The notes beneath the pieces are model-generated. The model was not told the origin of the DNA. It ran no database searches and saw nothing but the letters and a program-made list of their open reading frames with translations. From Pantoea sp. Cy-639 (lineage in GTDB: Bacteria; Pseudomonadota; Gammaproteobacteria; Pseudomonadales; Pseudomonadaceae), in assembly GCF_011752525.1 (NCBI RefSeq), contig NZ_VWXI01000008.1, forward strand, positions 1 through 64,000: DNA of 64,000 nucleotides, read 5' to 3'. Within the stretch, counting starts at the first letter, position 1. Each line of letters starts with the position of its first letter. Both the position numbers and the translations under genes were made by a program. Below are positions 26,007 to 34,868 of this stretch, one piece after another.

Positions 26007-27653
26007 ATGAAAACAACAATCACAAAAGCTTCAGGCCTTGCTATTGCGTGCATGACTCCCCTGGCAATGGGATTCACCTTCGAAACCGAAACCCTTCACG
26101 GCTCGTTCGACTCCACCATCACCGCAGGCATGGGCCTGCGTACCGAGTCGCGCGGCTGCAACCTGATCAACCAGGGGCCGACCGGGCACAATGTGCCCTC
26201 CGGCTGCCTGGCGCAGAGCTCGGGCGTGGCGGACCAGGGCGACCTGAACTACGACCGCGGCGATATGTTCACCAACTACCTCAAGGGCACCCACGAGCTG
26301 CTGCTGAAGATGCCCGAGGACGTCACCTTCATGGCGCGTGGCACCTGGATCCGCGACTTCGCCGCCACCGATACCACCGGCACATTGTCGTTCAACACCC
26401 CCGAGCGTGTCGGCAGCAACGGACTCAGCGACGATGCCCGTGACGACCTCGCTTTCAAGGCGCGGCTGCTGGACCTGTGGGTGAGCAAGGGCTTCGATGT
26501 GGGCGGGCAGCGGGTGCGCGCGCGCCTGGGCAACCAGGTGATCAACTGGGGCGAGAGCCTGTTCGTGGCAGGTGGTATCAACAACACCAACGCCTACGAC
26601 TATCAGGCCCTGGCGCGCCCCGGGGTGCAACTCAAGGAGGCCGTGCTGCCGGCACCGATGCTCAGTGTTGCCTCGGGCCTGGGCGCTGGCGTCAATGTCG
26701 AGGCCTACTACCAGTTCCGCTGGAACAAGAGCGAGCTGCCGCCGGTGGGTAGCTACTGGTCCACCACCAATGGCCTCGGTAAGGGCAGGGGAGACTACGG
26801 GTACTCTGAGAACAAGGCCAAGGACAGCGGCCAGTGGGGGCTTTCGCTGCGGTGGCAACCGGAGGACAGCGACGTCAACTATGGCTTCTACGTGATGCGC
26901 TATCACGACAAGTTGCCGTCGCTGCGGGTGGACATTCTTGACCCGGACACCTTCGCCGCAGCACCGAGCTGGCGCTACCAGGAAGACCGGATGATGTACG
27001 GCATCAGCGCCAACATGCCGATCGGCGACTGGGCGGTGGGGACGGAGCTTTCGTACCGGCCGAAGGATTCGGTGATGCTCAACCCGGTCGTCGACCTGTG
27101 TGCGAGCAATGGCGGCAAATGCTGGAAGGACGAGAAGAAGTTCCAGTGGCACCTGACCGGCCTGTACAGCTTCACACCGTCCAACTCGCCGACGCTGCTC
27201 GATTTCACCGGGGCCAGCTCGGGCACCTTGCTGACCGAGCTGGTGGTCATCAGGTACCCGGGGCTGCATGACGAAGTGAATGGCGAACCGCTGGCTGCGG
27301 GGCTCAATACCTGGCAGTTGGACCCGGCAACCGCGCCCAAGTCCCGAGGCGACAAGACCTCATCGGGTATCAACCTGGACTTCAGCATGACCTACGACGG
27401 CACGGTGTTGCCGGGCTGGCAGGTCACCCCGGGCATCTTCTACGCACGGTCCCTGGGCGGGCGCACGCCTAACCTCACGGCCACCTTCACCGAAGATGCT
27501 AGCAGCATGAACCTGTACCTGAACTTCGTGCGCAACCCGGCCAGTTGGCAGATTTCCCTCAACTACGCCAAGTTCATGGGCGGTGATACGCCTTACGACC
27601 AGCTGTACCGTGACCGCGATTATGTCGGCGTCGCGATCTCCCGCACCTTGTGA
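26007..27653 (+). CDS. DUF1302 outer-membrane beta-barrel protein
   Basis: 548 aa with signal peptide (MKTTITKASGLAIACMTPLAMG) and then alternating polar/hydrophobic strands, aromatic-rich, ending in a short strand VGVAISRTL as outer-membrane proteins do. The repeated LGNQVINWGESLF and GMGLRTE motifs fit DUF1302. Probably the outer-membrane channel or surface component of the transport set with DUF1329 and MMPL. Its stop overlaps the next start. Confidence 0.8.
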   Translation: MKTTITKASGLAIACMTPLAMGFTFETETLHGSFDSTITAGMGLRTESRGCNLINQGPTGHNVPSGCLAQSSGVADQGDLNYDRGDMFTNYLKGTHELLLKMPEDVTFMARGTWIRDFAATDTTGTLSFNTPERVGSNGLSDDARDDLAFKARLLDLWVSKGFDVGGQRVRARLGNQVINWGESLFVAGGINNTNAYDYQALARPGVQLKEAVLPAPMLSVASGLGAGVNVEAYYQFRWNKSELPPVGSYWSTTNGLGKGRGDYGYSENKAKDSGQWGLSLRWQPEDSDVNYGFYVMRYHDKLPSLRVDILDPDTFAAAPSWRYQEDRMMYGISANMPIGDWAVGTELSYRPKDSVMLNPVVDLCASNGGKCWKDEKKFQWHLTGLYSFTPSNSPTLLDFTGASSGTLLTELVVIRYPGLHDEVNGEPLAAGLNTWQLDPATAPKSRGDKTSSGINLDFSMTYDGTVLPGWQVTPGIFYARSLGGRTPNLTATFTEDASSMNLYLNFVRNPASWQISLNYAKFMGGDTPYDQLYRDRDYVGVAISRTL

Positions 27654-30076
27654 GGCCTGCCGTGAACGGTTCCGTGAAACTCACTGAAATCCAGGCGCGT
27701 GGCGTGCTGCCGCGCGTCGAGCGTGCCCTGTTCGGGCATCGTCGGCTGGTGCTGGCGAGTCTGGCCGTGTTCACGCTGGTCATGGCGTGGTTCGCCGTGC
27801 AGCTGCGCATGGATGCCGGCTTCGAAAAGCAGCTGCCGGTCGGCCATGAATACATCGAGACATTCCAGACGTACCGCAATGACCTGATGGGCGCCAACCG
27901 TCTGACCATTGTGGTCAGGTCGCGCACAGGCGATATCTGGAGCGCCCCCGGCCTGAAGCGACTGTATGACGTGACTCAGGCGGTCAGCTTCCTGCCCGGG
28001 GTTTCCCGCAGCAGTGTGCGTTCATTGTGGACGCCCAATGCCTTCGTCAACGAGATCACCGAAGAAGGTTTTCGCGCCGATCCGCTGGTGCCGGGAACGG
28101 TTTCTCCCGAGCATTTGAACGATGAGGTCATCGCGAAGATCGCCAGCTCCACCGCGCAAGGGGGCTTCATCGGCACGCTGGTGTCCCGTGACCAGCGCAG
28201 CGCGATGATCACGGCGGAGCTCAACGAGTACGAGGACGATGGCAGTCACCTGGACTACGTGGCGTTCAACCACCGGCTGGAGCAAGAGATCCGTCAGCCG
28301 TTCGAGGATGGCGACTTCGAAATCCAGATTATCGGTTTCGCCAAGCAGATCGGCGACATCGCCGATGGTGCTTCAGCCGTGCTGGAGTTCTGCTTGCTGG
28401 CACTGTTGCTGACCGCCGCTGCCGTCTATTGGTATTGCCACTCGCTGCGTTTCACCTTGCTGGCACTGGTGTGTTCGCTGGCCTCACTGGTCTGGCAGTT
28501 CGGCAGCCTGCGCTTGCTGGGCTACGGCCTTGATCCGCTGGCGGTGCTGGTGCCCTTCCTGGTGTTCGCCATCGGGGTGTCCCATGGTGTGCAGCAGATC
28601 AACTTCATCGTCCGCGAGATCGCGCTCGGCAAGAGCGCCGAAGCGGCAGCGCGTTCGAGTTTCACCGGATTGCTGATCCCGGGGACCTTGGCACTGGTGA
28701 CCGCGTTGGTGTCGTTCGTGACGCTGCTGCTGATCCCGATACCGATGGTGCGGGAACTGGCCATCACCGCCTCGCTGGGCGTGGCGTACAAGATCATCAC
28801 CAACCTGCTGATGCTGCCGTTGCTGGCGTCCATGCTGCGGGTCGACGACCGCTATGCGGCGGCCCAGGAAGTTTCCCGGCAGCGGCGTACCCGCTGGCTG
28901 CGCGGCCTGTCCCGGCTCGCCGAGTGGCGGAACGCACAGTGGGTGCTTGGCGTGGCCTTGGTGGTGTTCCTGGTGGCGATCTGGCAAAGCCATGACCGGG
29001 TCGTCGGCTCGCTGCAGGCGGGGGCCCCGGAGTTGCGCGAGGACTCGCGCTTCAATCGCGATGCCGTCTCCATCGCCAGCAACTATGACATCGGCCTGGA
29101 CTGGCTCAGCGTGGTTTTCGAAGCCAGCCCGGGGGGCACTGGTGAAGGCGGGACGGTGGCCTGCGAGGATGTCGCGGCGGGTCAATACCAGGATCGCTTC
29201 GTCTGGGCCATGCAGGGCGTGCCCGGTGTGCTGTCGGTGGCTTCGTTCTCCAGCAACATGCGTCAGTTCAACGAGGGGTACAACGAAGGCAATCCCAAGA
29301 TGGCCGCGGTGCCCATCGACCCGATGAACTACGCCGCGCTGGCCACCGAGGTGGCGCGCACGCCCGGGCTGGTGCGCACCGACTGCAGTATGTCTGCCGT
29401 GCACCTGTACCTGGCCGACCACAAGGCCACGACCATCAACAGGGTGGTGGAGGCCGCCAAGGCGTTCCGCAGCGAATATCCGCTGCCTGGCCTGTCGATC
29501 CGCCTCGCTTCGGGCAACGCCGGTGTGCTGGCTGCCATCAACGAGGAAGTGGAGAAGAGCGAAACCCCCATGCTGCTCTACGTCTATGCCGCGATCGCGC
29601 TATTGGTGTTCGCCGTCTACCGCGACCTGCGGGCGGTGTTGGTGTGTTGCCTGCCGCTGACCATCGGCACCTTCATCGGCTACTGGTTCATGAAGGAGCT
29701 GCAGATCGGCCTGACCATTGCCACCTTGCCGGTGATGGTGCTGGCCGTGGGCATTGGGGTCGACTACGCCTTCTACATCTACAACCGCCTGCAATTGCAC
29801 CTGGCCCACGGCCAGCCAATCACCAAGGCGGTCGAGCACGCATTGCTCGAGGTGGGCGTTGCGACGATCTTCACCGCCATCACCCTGGCCGTGGGCGTGG
29901 CCACCTGGGCGTTCTCGGACCTCAAGTTCCAGGCCGACATGGGCAAGCTGCTGGCCTTCATGTTCATCGTCAACATGGTCATGGCCATGACCGTGCTGCC
30001 GGCCTTCGCTGTCTGGCTGGAGCGGGTGTTCCCGCGCAAGCGCCCCGTGCGCTTGATCGGCGCGTTGCTGCACTGA
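27650..30076 (+). CDS. MMPL/RND-family transporter for hydrophobic compounds
   Basis: 808-aa inner-membrane protein with two repeats of one TM helix, a large periplasmic domain and five TM helices. The first half begins with a TM at about 40 after a cytoplasmic start; the second ends with VGIGVDYAFYIYN and a GVATWAFSDLKFQADMG helix. This is the layout of the MMPL/HpnN branch that moves hopanoids, sterols and lipids. It starts at a GTG overlapping the DUF1302 stop. It would pair with DUF1329 and DUF1302 to span the envelope. Confidence 0.85.
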   Translation: MRPAVNGSVKLTEIQARGVLPRVERALFGHRRLVLASLAVFTLVMAWFAVQLRMDAGFEKQLPVGHEYIETFQTYRNDLMGANRLTIVVRSRTGDIWSAPGLKRLYDVTQAVSFLPGVSRSSVRSLWTPNAFVNEITEEGFRADPLVPGTVSPEHLNDEVIAKIASSTAQGGFIGTLVSRDQRSAMITAELNEYEDDGSHLDYVAFNHRLEQEIRQPFEDGDFEIQIIGFAKQIGDIADGASAVLEFCLLALLLTAAAVYWYCHSLRFTLLALVCSLASLVWQFGSLRLLGYGLDPLAVLVPFLVFAIGVSHGVQQINFIVREIALGKSAEAAARSSFTGLLIPGTLALVTALVSFVTLLLIPIPMVRELAITASLGVAYKIITNLLMLPLLASMLRVDDRYAAAQEVSRQRRTRWLRGLSRLAEWRNAQWVLGVALVVFLVAIWQSHDRVVGSLQAGAPELREDSRFNRDAVSIASNYDIGLDWLSVVFEASPGGTGEGGTVACEDVAAGQYQDRFVWAMQGVPGVLSVASFSSNMRQFNEGYNEGNPKMAAVPIDPMNYAALATEVARTPGLVRTDCSMSAVHLYLADHKATTINRVVEAAKAFRSEYPLPGLSIRLASGNAGVLAAINEEVEKSETPMLLYVYAAIALLVFAVYRDLRAVLVCCLPLTIGTFIGYWFMKELQIGLTIATLPVMVLAVGIGVDYAFYIYNRLQLHLAHGQPITKAVEHALLEVGVATIFTAITLAVGVATWAFSDLKFQADMGKLLAFMFIVNMVMAMTVLPAFAVWLERVFPRKRPVRLIGALLH

Positions 30077-30086
30077 GGAGAGAGCC

Positions 30087-31049
30087 ATGGGATTGAAGTA
30101 TTCATTGATGGCGACCTTGTTCGCCGCCGCGTTGCCGCTGATGCCCGTACAAGCCGAGCCCTTGCAGGCCGTGCCGGCGGCCCTGGCAGGCAATGCCACG
30201 CAAGCCACCATGCTGGATGCCGTATGGGCGGCAGAGCGCCTGGTGGCAGTCGGCGACCACGGCGTGGTGTTGTTGTCCGACGATCAAGGCAAGCACTTTC
30301 GCCAGGCGCGTTCGGTGCCGCTGTCCACACAGCTGACGGGGGTGTCGTTTGTTGATGCCGGGCACGGCTGGGCGGTCGGCCATTGGGGGGCGATCCTGGC
30401 CACTACCGATGGTGGTGAGTCGTGGCAGGTCCAGCGCTTGTCCAGCGAAGAGGACCGGCCGCTGTTTGCCGTGCACTTCTTCAATGCCCGGCAGGGCGTT
30501 GCGGTGGGGCTCTGGGCATTGCTGCTGACCACCGAAGATGGTGGCCAGACCTGGACAGAGCAGCCGTTGCAGGCACCGCCAGGCGCCAAGAAGGCCGACC
30601 TCAACCTGATGGGGCTGTTTGCCGATAGGCAGGGCGCGCTCTACGCCACGGCCGAGCATGGGCAGGTGCTGCGCTCCCAGGACCAGGGCAAAAGCTGGCG
30701 CTACCTGGATACCGGCTACGAAGGCACGCTCTGGTCCGGCGCGGCCTTGGCCGACGGGAGCCTGCTGGTGGGCGGCCAGCGCGGCACCCTGTTGCACGGT
30801 TCTGCGGCCGGCAAGGACTTCCGCCGAGTACCCACCCAAAGCAAAGGTTCCGTTACCTCAGTGGCAGTCTCGGGCGCGCGGGTGCTGGTGGTCGGGTTGG
30901 ATGGGATGAGGGTGCTCAGCAACGATGGCGGGCAAAGCTTCCAGGAAAGCCAGGCAGCCGATGGGCTGTCGCTGACTGCGGCGCTGCTGGATGCCGACGG
31001 GGCGCCTGTGCTGTTCTCACGACGCGGGGTAGTGCTGGACCCGGACTAA
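30087..31049 (+). CDS. YCF48/BNR-repeat periplasmic protein
   Basis: 320 aa with a signal peptide (ALPLMPVQA) followed by repeated blades carrying the Asp-box-like motif (LSDDQGKHF, TTDGGESW, TTEDGGQTW, RSQDQGKSW, SNDGGQSF), hence a beta-propeller of YCF48/photosystem-II-stability-factor type. Ten bases after the MMPL stop with GAGGAGAG upstream. It is a constant companion of DUF1302/DUF1329/MMPL genes and probably assembles or stabilises the envelope complex. Confidence 0.8.
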   Translation: MGLKYSLMATLFAAALPLMPVQAEPLQAVPAALAGNATQATMLDAVWAAERLVAVGDHGVVLLSDDQGKHFRQARSVPLSTQLTGVSFVDAGHGWAVGHWGAILATTDGGESWQVQRLSSEEDRPLFAVHFFNARQGVAVGLWALLLTTEDGGQTWTEQPLQAPPGAKKADLNLMGLFADRQGALYATAEHGQVLRSQDQGKSWRYLDTGYEGTLWSGAALADGSLLVGGQRGTLLHGSAAGKDFRRVPTQSKGSVTSVAVSGARVLVVGLDGMRVLSNDGGQSFQESQAADGLSLTAALLDADGAPVLFSRRGVVLDPD

Positions 31050-31165
31050 AAGGCTGTGAAGCCCCACAAGCAATTTGCCCGATAGCCAGGTGTCGCCGAG
31101 CGAAGCCTGGTTTTGCGAAAAATCGCTCTATTTACGCTTCTTTTCTTGAGTAGTTCGCACGCCTT

Positions 31166-32422
31166 ATGACCAGTCCTACGCCCCTCTGGCCACGCCCATC
31201 GGAAACCGTTCGCGAGCTCATGCGCAAAGGCGCCGAGCAGGCCCAGGCGCTGCCTGCGGAATGGATCGAGCGGCTGAATCAATCGCTGTTTGCTTCCCCG
31301 GAAGATGCACGGCTGCTGGAGGACCCGGTCATTCTGGCGGCGTGCCGGCGCGCCAACCGGGCGGAGTTGCTGCACTGGGCGAATGCGAACCTGCAGCGTC
31401 CTGGCGAGCCGGTGGAGCCCTACGTGTCCGCCGACATGGTGGACACGGCTCGGGAACTTGCCCGCAGAGGCTTGTCGGAGCTGCTGGTAAATCTCGCCAG
31501 GTCGACACAGAACACAGCCTGGGAGCTATGGATGAAGATGGCGTTCAGTCTGACCCAGGATCCCGTGGTGCTCGAGGAGTTCCTGGCCGTCTCGTCACGT
31601 TCGATCTCGGAATTCATCGACAGCAACATGCGGGTGATCACTCAGATCATCCTGCAGGAAAAGGAGGCGGCCGCGCATGACGAACACATCGACAAACGCA
31701 GCCTGGTCAGTCGGCTGCTCGACGGCAGGGAAGTTGACAGCGAGCAGTTCGGCAGGCGGCTGAACTATAACCTGGCCCAGAAGCACCTGGCTTTCGTGGT
31801 CTGGAGCGAAACCCCAGACGTAGAGATCCGCTTGCTGGAGGGCATGGCACGCGGCCTGGCCCAGCTCAACGGCCCGTCAGCCCCCCTTGTCGTTTTCGCA
31901 GGCCCCGCAACCTTGTGGGGCTGGTGTAGCGCGGCAAGGCCGCTTGACTTGAACCTGTTGCAACGCCTTGGCGGACAGTACCCCGGAATTCGCGCGGCAA
32001 TCGGCTCGGCGGCGGCGGGGCTGAACGGCTTTCGGCGCGCGCATCTGGAAGCGTTGACTACCCAAAGGCTCATGGGGCGTCTTGCTGGATCGCCTGCCGT
32101 GGCCACGATCGACCAGGTCAGGATGGTGTCGCTGATGACCCAGGATGCCCGTGCGGCGAGGCAATTCGTTGCGAGCACCTTGGGGCGTCTGGCCACGGAG
32201 TCGAAGGTGCTTCAGCATTCGTTGCACGCCTTCCTGGCCAATGGCTGCAACATTACCCAGACCGCCGAGGTGCTGGGCACCCATCGCAATACCCTGCTGC
32301 GCAGGCTGGAGCGTGCTCAGGACTTGTTGCCTGTGCCCTTTGCCGACCACCGCATCCAGATTGCCGCAGCGCTTGAGCTGGTGATCTGGAGTATGCCGTT
32401 TGATGACGGTGAGAGCAGCTGA
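31166..32422 (+). CDS. PucR/CdaR-type transcriptional regulator
   Basis: 418-aa protein with a helical N-terminal region, a central GGDEF-like segment and the C-terminal PucR helix-turn-helix (NGCNITQTAEVLGTHRNTLLRRLERA). Regulators of this type are often activators of a neighbouring catabolic operon. It is the last gene of the locus before the accessory island; 116 bp of non-coding DNA separate it from the YCF48 gene, so it may have its own promoter. Confidence 0.8.
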   Translation: MTSPTPLWPRPSETVRELMRKGAEQAQALPAEWIERLNQSLFASPEDARLLEDPVILAACRRANRAELLHWANANLQRPGEPVEPYVSADMVDTARELARRGLSELLVNLARSTQNTAWELWMKMAFSLTQDPVVLEEFLAVSSRSISEFIDSNMRVITQIILQEKEAAAHDEHIDKRSLVSRLLDGREVDSEQFGRRLNYNLAQKHLAFVVWSETPDVEIRLLEGMARGLAQLNGPSAPLVVFAGPATLWGWCSAARPLDLNLLQRLGGQYPGIRAAIGSAAAGLNGFRRAHLEALTTQRLMGRLAGSPAVATIDQVRMVSLMTQDARAARQFVASTLGRLATESKVLQHSLHAFLANGCNITQTAEVLGTHRNTLLRRLERAQDLLPVPFADHRIQIAAALELVIWSMPFDDGESS

Positions 32423-32448
32423 GGTCTGCGCAGTGGGCCCTGAGGTGG

Positions 32449-32471
32449 TCAGGGTCGCCGAAGAACATTTG
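32449..32471. other. att-like copy of the mexT 3' end, left
   Basis: TCAGGGTCGCCGAAGAACATTTG matches 21 of 23 bases, in direct orientation, with positions 43264-43286 inside the 3' end of mexT (encoding QMFFGDP). It is 27 bp past the PucR-type gene. It marks the likely left end of the island. Confidence 0.5.
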
Positions 32472-32513
32472 GCCGTTCATATAAATCAGATGGTTATGAA
32501 TGGGGAAGTGGTT

Positions 32514-32533
32514 TTGTACCCCCAGATGTACCC
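32514..32533. other. TGTACCC direct repeats resembling integrase arm sites
   Basis: Two direct copies of TGTACCC 12 bp apart (TTGTACCCCC and ATGTACCCAT), just inside the left att-like repeat. Closely spaced copies of such a motif are typical of tyrosine-recombinase arm sites at the ends of integrative elements. No integrase gene follows; 32534-32621 shows no other feature. Confidence 0.35.
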
Positions 32534-32621
32534 ATTTTTACAGCAGCTACGAGTGGATTACAGTGGACACACCGGGGCGGGGCTGGTGCGAAACGTGCAG
32601 TCCCTCACCCACTTGCGCAAT

Positions 32622-33083
32622 TTATGCTTTGGGCTGGTCCCAGTCGCTACGCGTTGCAGCAGTCAGCGAATCCCAGTCATCAGGCGGGTTGCCGCGGCCC
32701 AGCATCTTCTCGAATACGGCGTAGGGATCGGATTTGCTGCCTGCAGACCGGAGGGTGTTTTCGTCGTTGACCCATGCATAGACGATGACCTTGGATCTTG
32801 AGTCGTAGCGAAAGAACAGCCGAAAGCGCCTACCGATCTTTGCCCGCCGCCAATGTCGGTAGGCGGTACCCAGCGTGTTGCCTTGGCGGAACTCATCACG
32901 GCCCGGGTCGGCAGGCACAGCCTCCATGATCAGATGGCTCAATGCCCGAAACAGCTTCACGTTGGCGTTGCTTTCAAAACCTTGAGGGTCGTTCTGCTCG
33001 GCCCGGGTGGCGGCTTCTTGCAATTTGCGTAGCTGTAAAGTCACACCTTCATGGAACAACAGTGTCCAGCCATGTCGCAGCAT
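32622..33083 (-). CDS. yhaV: YhaV-family toxin (type II toxin-antitoxin)
   Basis: 153-aa RelE-superfamily mRNA endonuclease, recognised as YhaV by length and motifs (WTLLFHEGVTLQL, YRHWRRAKIGRRFRLFFRYD, KVIVYAWVNDENTLR, PYAVFEKMLGRGNPPDDW). It would cleave mRNA in a translation-linked way when free. The start overlaps the prlF stop (TGATG), the normal arrangement of prlF-yhaV. Confidence 0.9.
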   Translation of the reverse strand: MLRHGWTLLFHEGVTLQLRKLQEAATRAEQNDPQGFESNANVKLFRALSHLIMEAVPADPGRDEFRQGNTLGTAYRHWRRAKIGRRFRLFFRYDSRSKVIVYAWVNDENTLRSAGSKSDPYAVFEKMLGRGNPPDDWDSLTAATRSDWDQPKA

Positions 33084-33400
33084 CAGATCGCGACCTCACC
33101 ATCGATATCTTCGTCCAGGTTTACGCAGTGGTTTGCATTGGCGAGCATAGTTTGCGCCAAGTCTTCCGGCAGGGTGGTGAGGTTGCGTCCGCTTCGGATA
33201 TCAGCCTCCAGCAAACCCAGGAACGCCCCGATGGCAGGGTCTTCGTGGGTGGTTTCTACGCGGCTGACCACGATTTCACCCCCGCGTACGTCGAATGCAA
33301 TCTTGCCACCTGTATCAATGCCAAGTAGCTGGCGAACGGATTTAGGCAGTGTGACCTGTCCCTTCGAGGTCAATGTGGCGATTTCGTGGATGGCAGGCAT
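33083..33400 (-). CDS. prlF: PrlF (SohA) antitoxin
   Basis: 105-aa antitoxin with an N-terminal AbrB/SpoVT swapped-hairpin DNA-binding domain (IATLTSKGQVTLPKSVRQLLGID) and a C-terminal YhaV-binding region. It neutralises YhaV and represses its own promoter. GGGAGAACACT precedes the ATG. A perfect palindrome 30 bp upstream is the probable operator. Confidence 0.9.
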   Translation of the reverse strand: MPAIHEIATLTSKGQVTLPKSVRQLLGIDTGGKIAFDVRGGEIVVSRVETTHEDPAIGAFLGLLEADIRSGRNLTTLPEDLAQTMLANANHCVNLDEDIDGEVAI

Positions 33401-33429
33401 GAGTGTTCTCCCGATATGCTGAGTGGATG

Positions 33430-33447
33430 GTAAGGAATAATCCTTAC
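33430..33447. promoter_or_regulatory. palindrome upstream of prlF-yhaV, probable PrlF operator
   Basis: GTAAGGA-ATAA-TCCTTAC is a perfect 7-bp dyad with a 4-bp spacer, starting 30 bp before the prlF ATG. On the minus strand it overlaps a TTATTC-type -10 element. AbrB-fold antitoxins usually autoregulate at such sites. Confidence 0.55.
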
Positions 33448-33762
33448 GTGGTCAATCTTGGTTTCTGGCCAAGGAGCGAGATGCTGACACTGATGAGAAG
33501 AAGGGCTACGTCTGCCTTTCCACCTCGGCGGCGACATGCCGGGATGGCGTATTGACATCAGTGCGTAGGCTTGGCCTACTCGCGGCGTCAATTCTGTGGT
33601 GTGAGCGTGGTCGCTTTTCGGCGCTTGGCACCTCGAGGTTTGCTGCCAAATTCTAGAAAAGGAGTTCTCTGCAAATTCTCGAACGACTCGCATGGCTTAC
33701 TAATAAACCGGTCACTCGAGATCGGCAACACTGTTCTTTCTCAAAAGAGGATGTTATTGGAC

Positions 33763-34113
33763 ATGATAGATGTAAACGCATGGGCGCCCTATGTGAGTAA
33801 TCCACTCGCTCTGGTGGCCTTTGTATTGCTGGTTATTTTGTTAGCCATGCTCAAAGTACCCGCCAGTAGTACGTTTCTCAAGGTGCTCGCCTGTATTCTG
33901 ATCGTGGCCGTAACGGCGGCGTTGCTTTTGGCTGGCTTCAGTGAATACAAGCGTCACGAGAAGCCTGATGTGGTTTCGGCTGGGGCGCCAGCGCCGGCTT
34001 CGGTTGCACCACCGGTGTCGGCTTCTGCGCTACCACCAGCAAACATTACCAATGTCCAGACGGTACAAGGTTCGCATAACGTGTTGATCAACGGCTCGGG
34101 GAATCAAAAATGA
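33763..34113 (+). CDS. two-span membrane protein with Pro/Ala linker, unknown family
   Basis: 116 aa from the ATG at 33763 (AAGAGG upstream). Two membrane helices (LALVAFVLLVILLAML and FLKVLACILIVAVTAALLL) are followed by a Pro/Ala/Ser-rich linker and a C-terminal motif ITNVQTVQGSHNVLINGSGN. The frame is open further upstream, but that part looks non-coding. It overlaps the next gene by 4 bp. Not recognised; part of a two-gene unit within the A/T-rich island. The 33448-33762 stretch before it holds no gene that I can support. Confidence 0.6.
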   Translation: MIDVNAWAPYVSNPLALVAFVLLVILLAMLKVPASSTFLKVLACILIVAVTAALLLAGFSEYKRHEKPDVVSAGAPAPASVAPPVSASALPPANITNVQTVQGSHNVLINGSGNQK

Positions 34114-34868
34114 GCCGTTGTCTTCTGATGTTAGCTGTCGCTCTTGGCCCCATGATGGCCTTAGCGAGTGAACCGCCTGTTGCGCAGAACCACCAAGCTA
34201 TCAACGGTGGTAATTGCAATGTCATTATCAATAACACGCAAAGTGGAGAGGTCGTGGTACCGCAGGTCTGCTCAAACTGGTCGTCGTCCAAAAGTGCGGC
34301 TCAGTCACTGCGCAAGCTGGAGCGCTTTTTCGAGGCTGCAAATCCGACGGAGGTGGAGGTTTCCCAAGCCGGCCTGAAGTCGTGGCTGGGCGATTCTGAG
34401 CGCTACCTGACACTCTCGTTGACCAATGTAAGCAGCCTGCCCGCGGATCGGGTCAAGGTGAGGCTGTTGGCACCCCTCGAGGCACAAGAGAAATCGTCAA
34501 GGGCGCTGACTTTTTCGCCGAGCCGTGCATATCCCGCCAAACTGCTGGCCAATCTTCGAATCCCGAAGCAAGGTTCAACTGAAATACCGATAGGCCCTGA
34601 GTCAGAGCTGATCATATTGACCAAAAGACGGGTCCCAGTGGGGTACGACTTTTTGGGCGTTGGTTTATCACCTGAACTGCCACCCAGCCTTGAGGCCGAC
34701 TACTTAGAACGCAAGGGCGTCGGCGCGAACTATCAGCTGTCCAGCCAGAGCGCGACGCTCGCCATCGAACTGAAGTACGAAAATATCTTTGAAGGCAAAA
34801 CAACGAGCTTGAGAGGCCTTTACGTATACTACGGTCAGGTCAGGGCCATTGGGACGCGAATTCAATAG
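34110..34868 (+). CDS. exported protein of unknown function, partner of the preceding gene
   Basis: 252 aa with a signal peptide (MSRCLLMLAVALGPMMALAS) and a mature start carrying INGGNCNVIINNTQSG, similar to the HNVLINGSGN tail of its partner. The rest looks like a soluble beta-rich domain (YLTLSLTNVSSLPADRVKV ... LAIELKYENIF), without recognised catalytic residues. The ATGA overlap implies coupled synthesis. The pair could form an envelope complex; function unknown. Confidence 0.6.
   Translation: MSRCLLMLAVALGPMMALASEPPVAQNHQAINGGNCNVIINNTQSGEVVVPQVCSNWSSSKSAAQSLRKLERFFEAANPTEVEVSQAGLKSWLGDSERYLTLSLTNVSSLPADRVKVRLLAPLEAQEKSSRALTFSPSRAYPAKLLANLRIPKQGSTEIPIGPESELIILTKRRVPVGYDFLGVGLSPELPPSLEADYLERKGVGANYQLSSQSATLAIELKYENIFEGKTTSLRGLYVYYGQVRAIGTRIQ

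Noticed and set aside
33763..34868. A second toxin-antitoxin pair
   Set aside because: One protein has two membrane helices and the other a signal peptide and 230-residue mature domain; neither size nor sequence fits a known toxin-antitoxin type.
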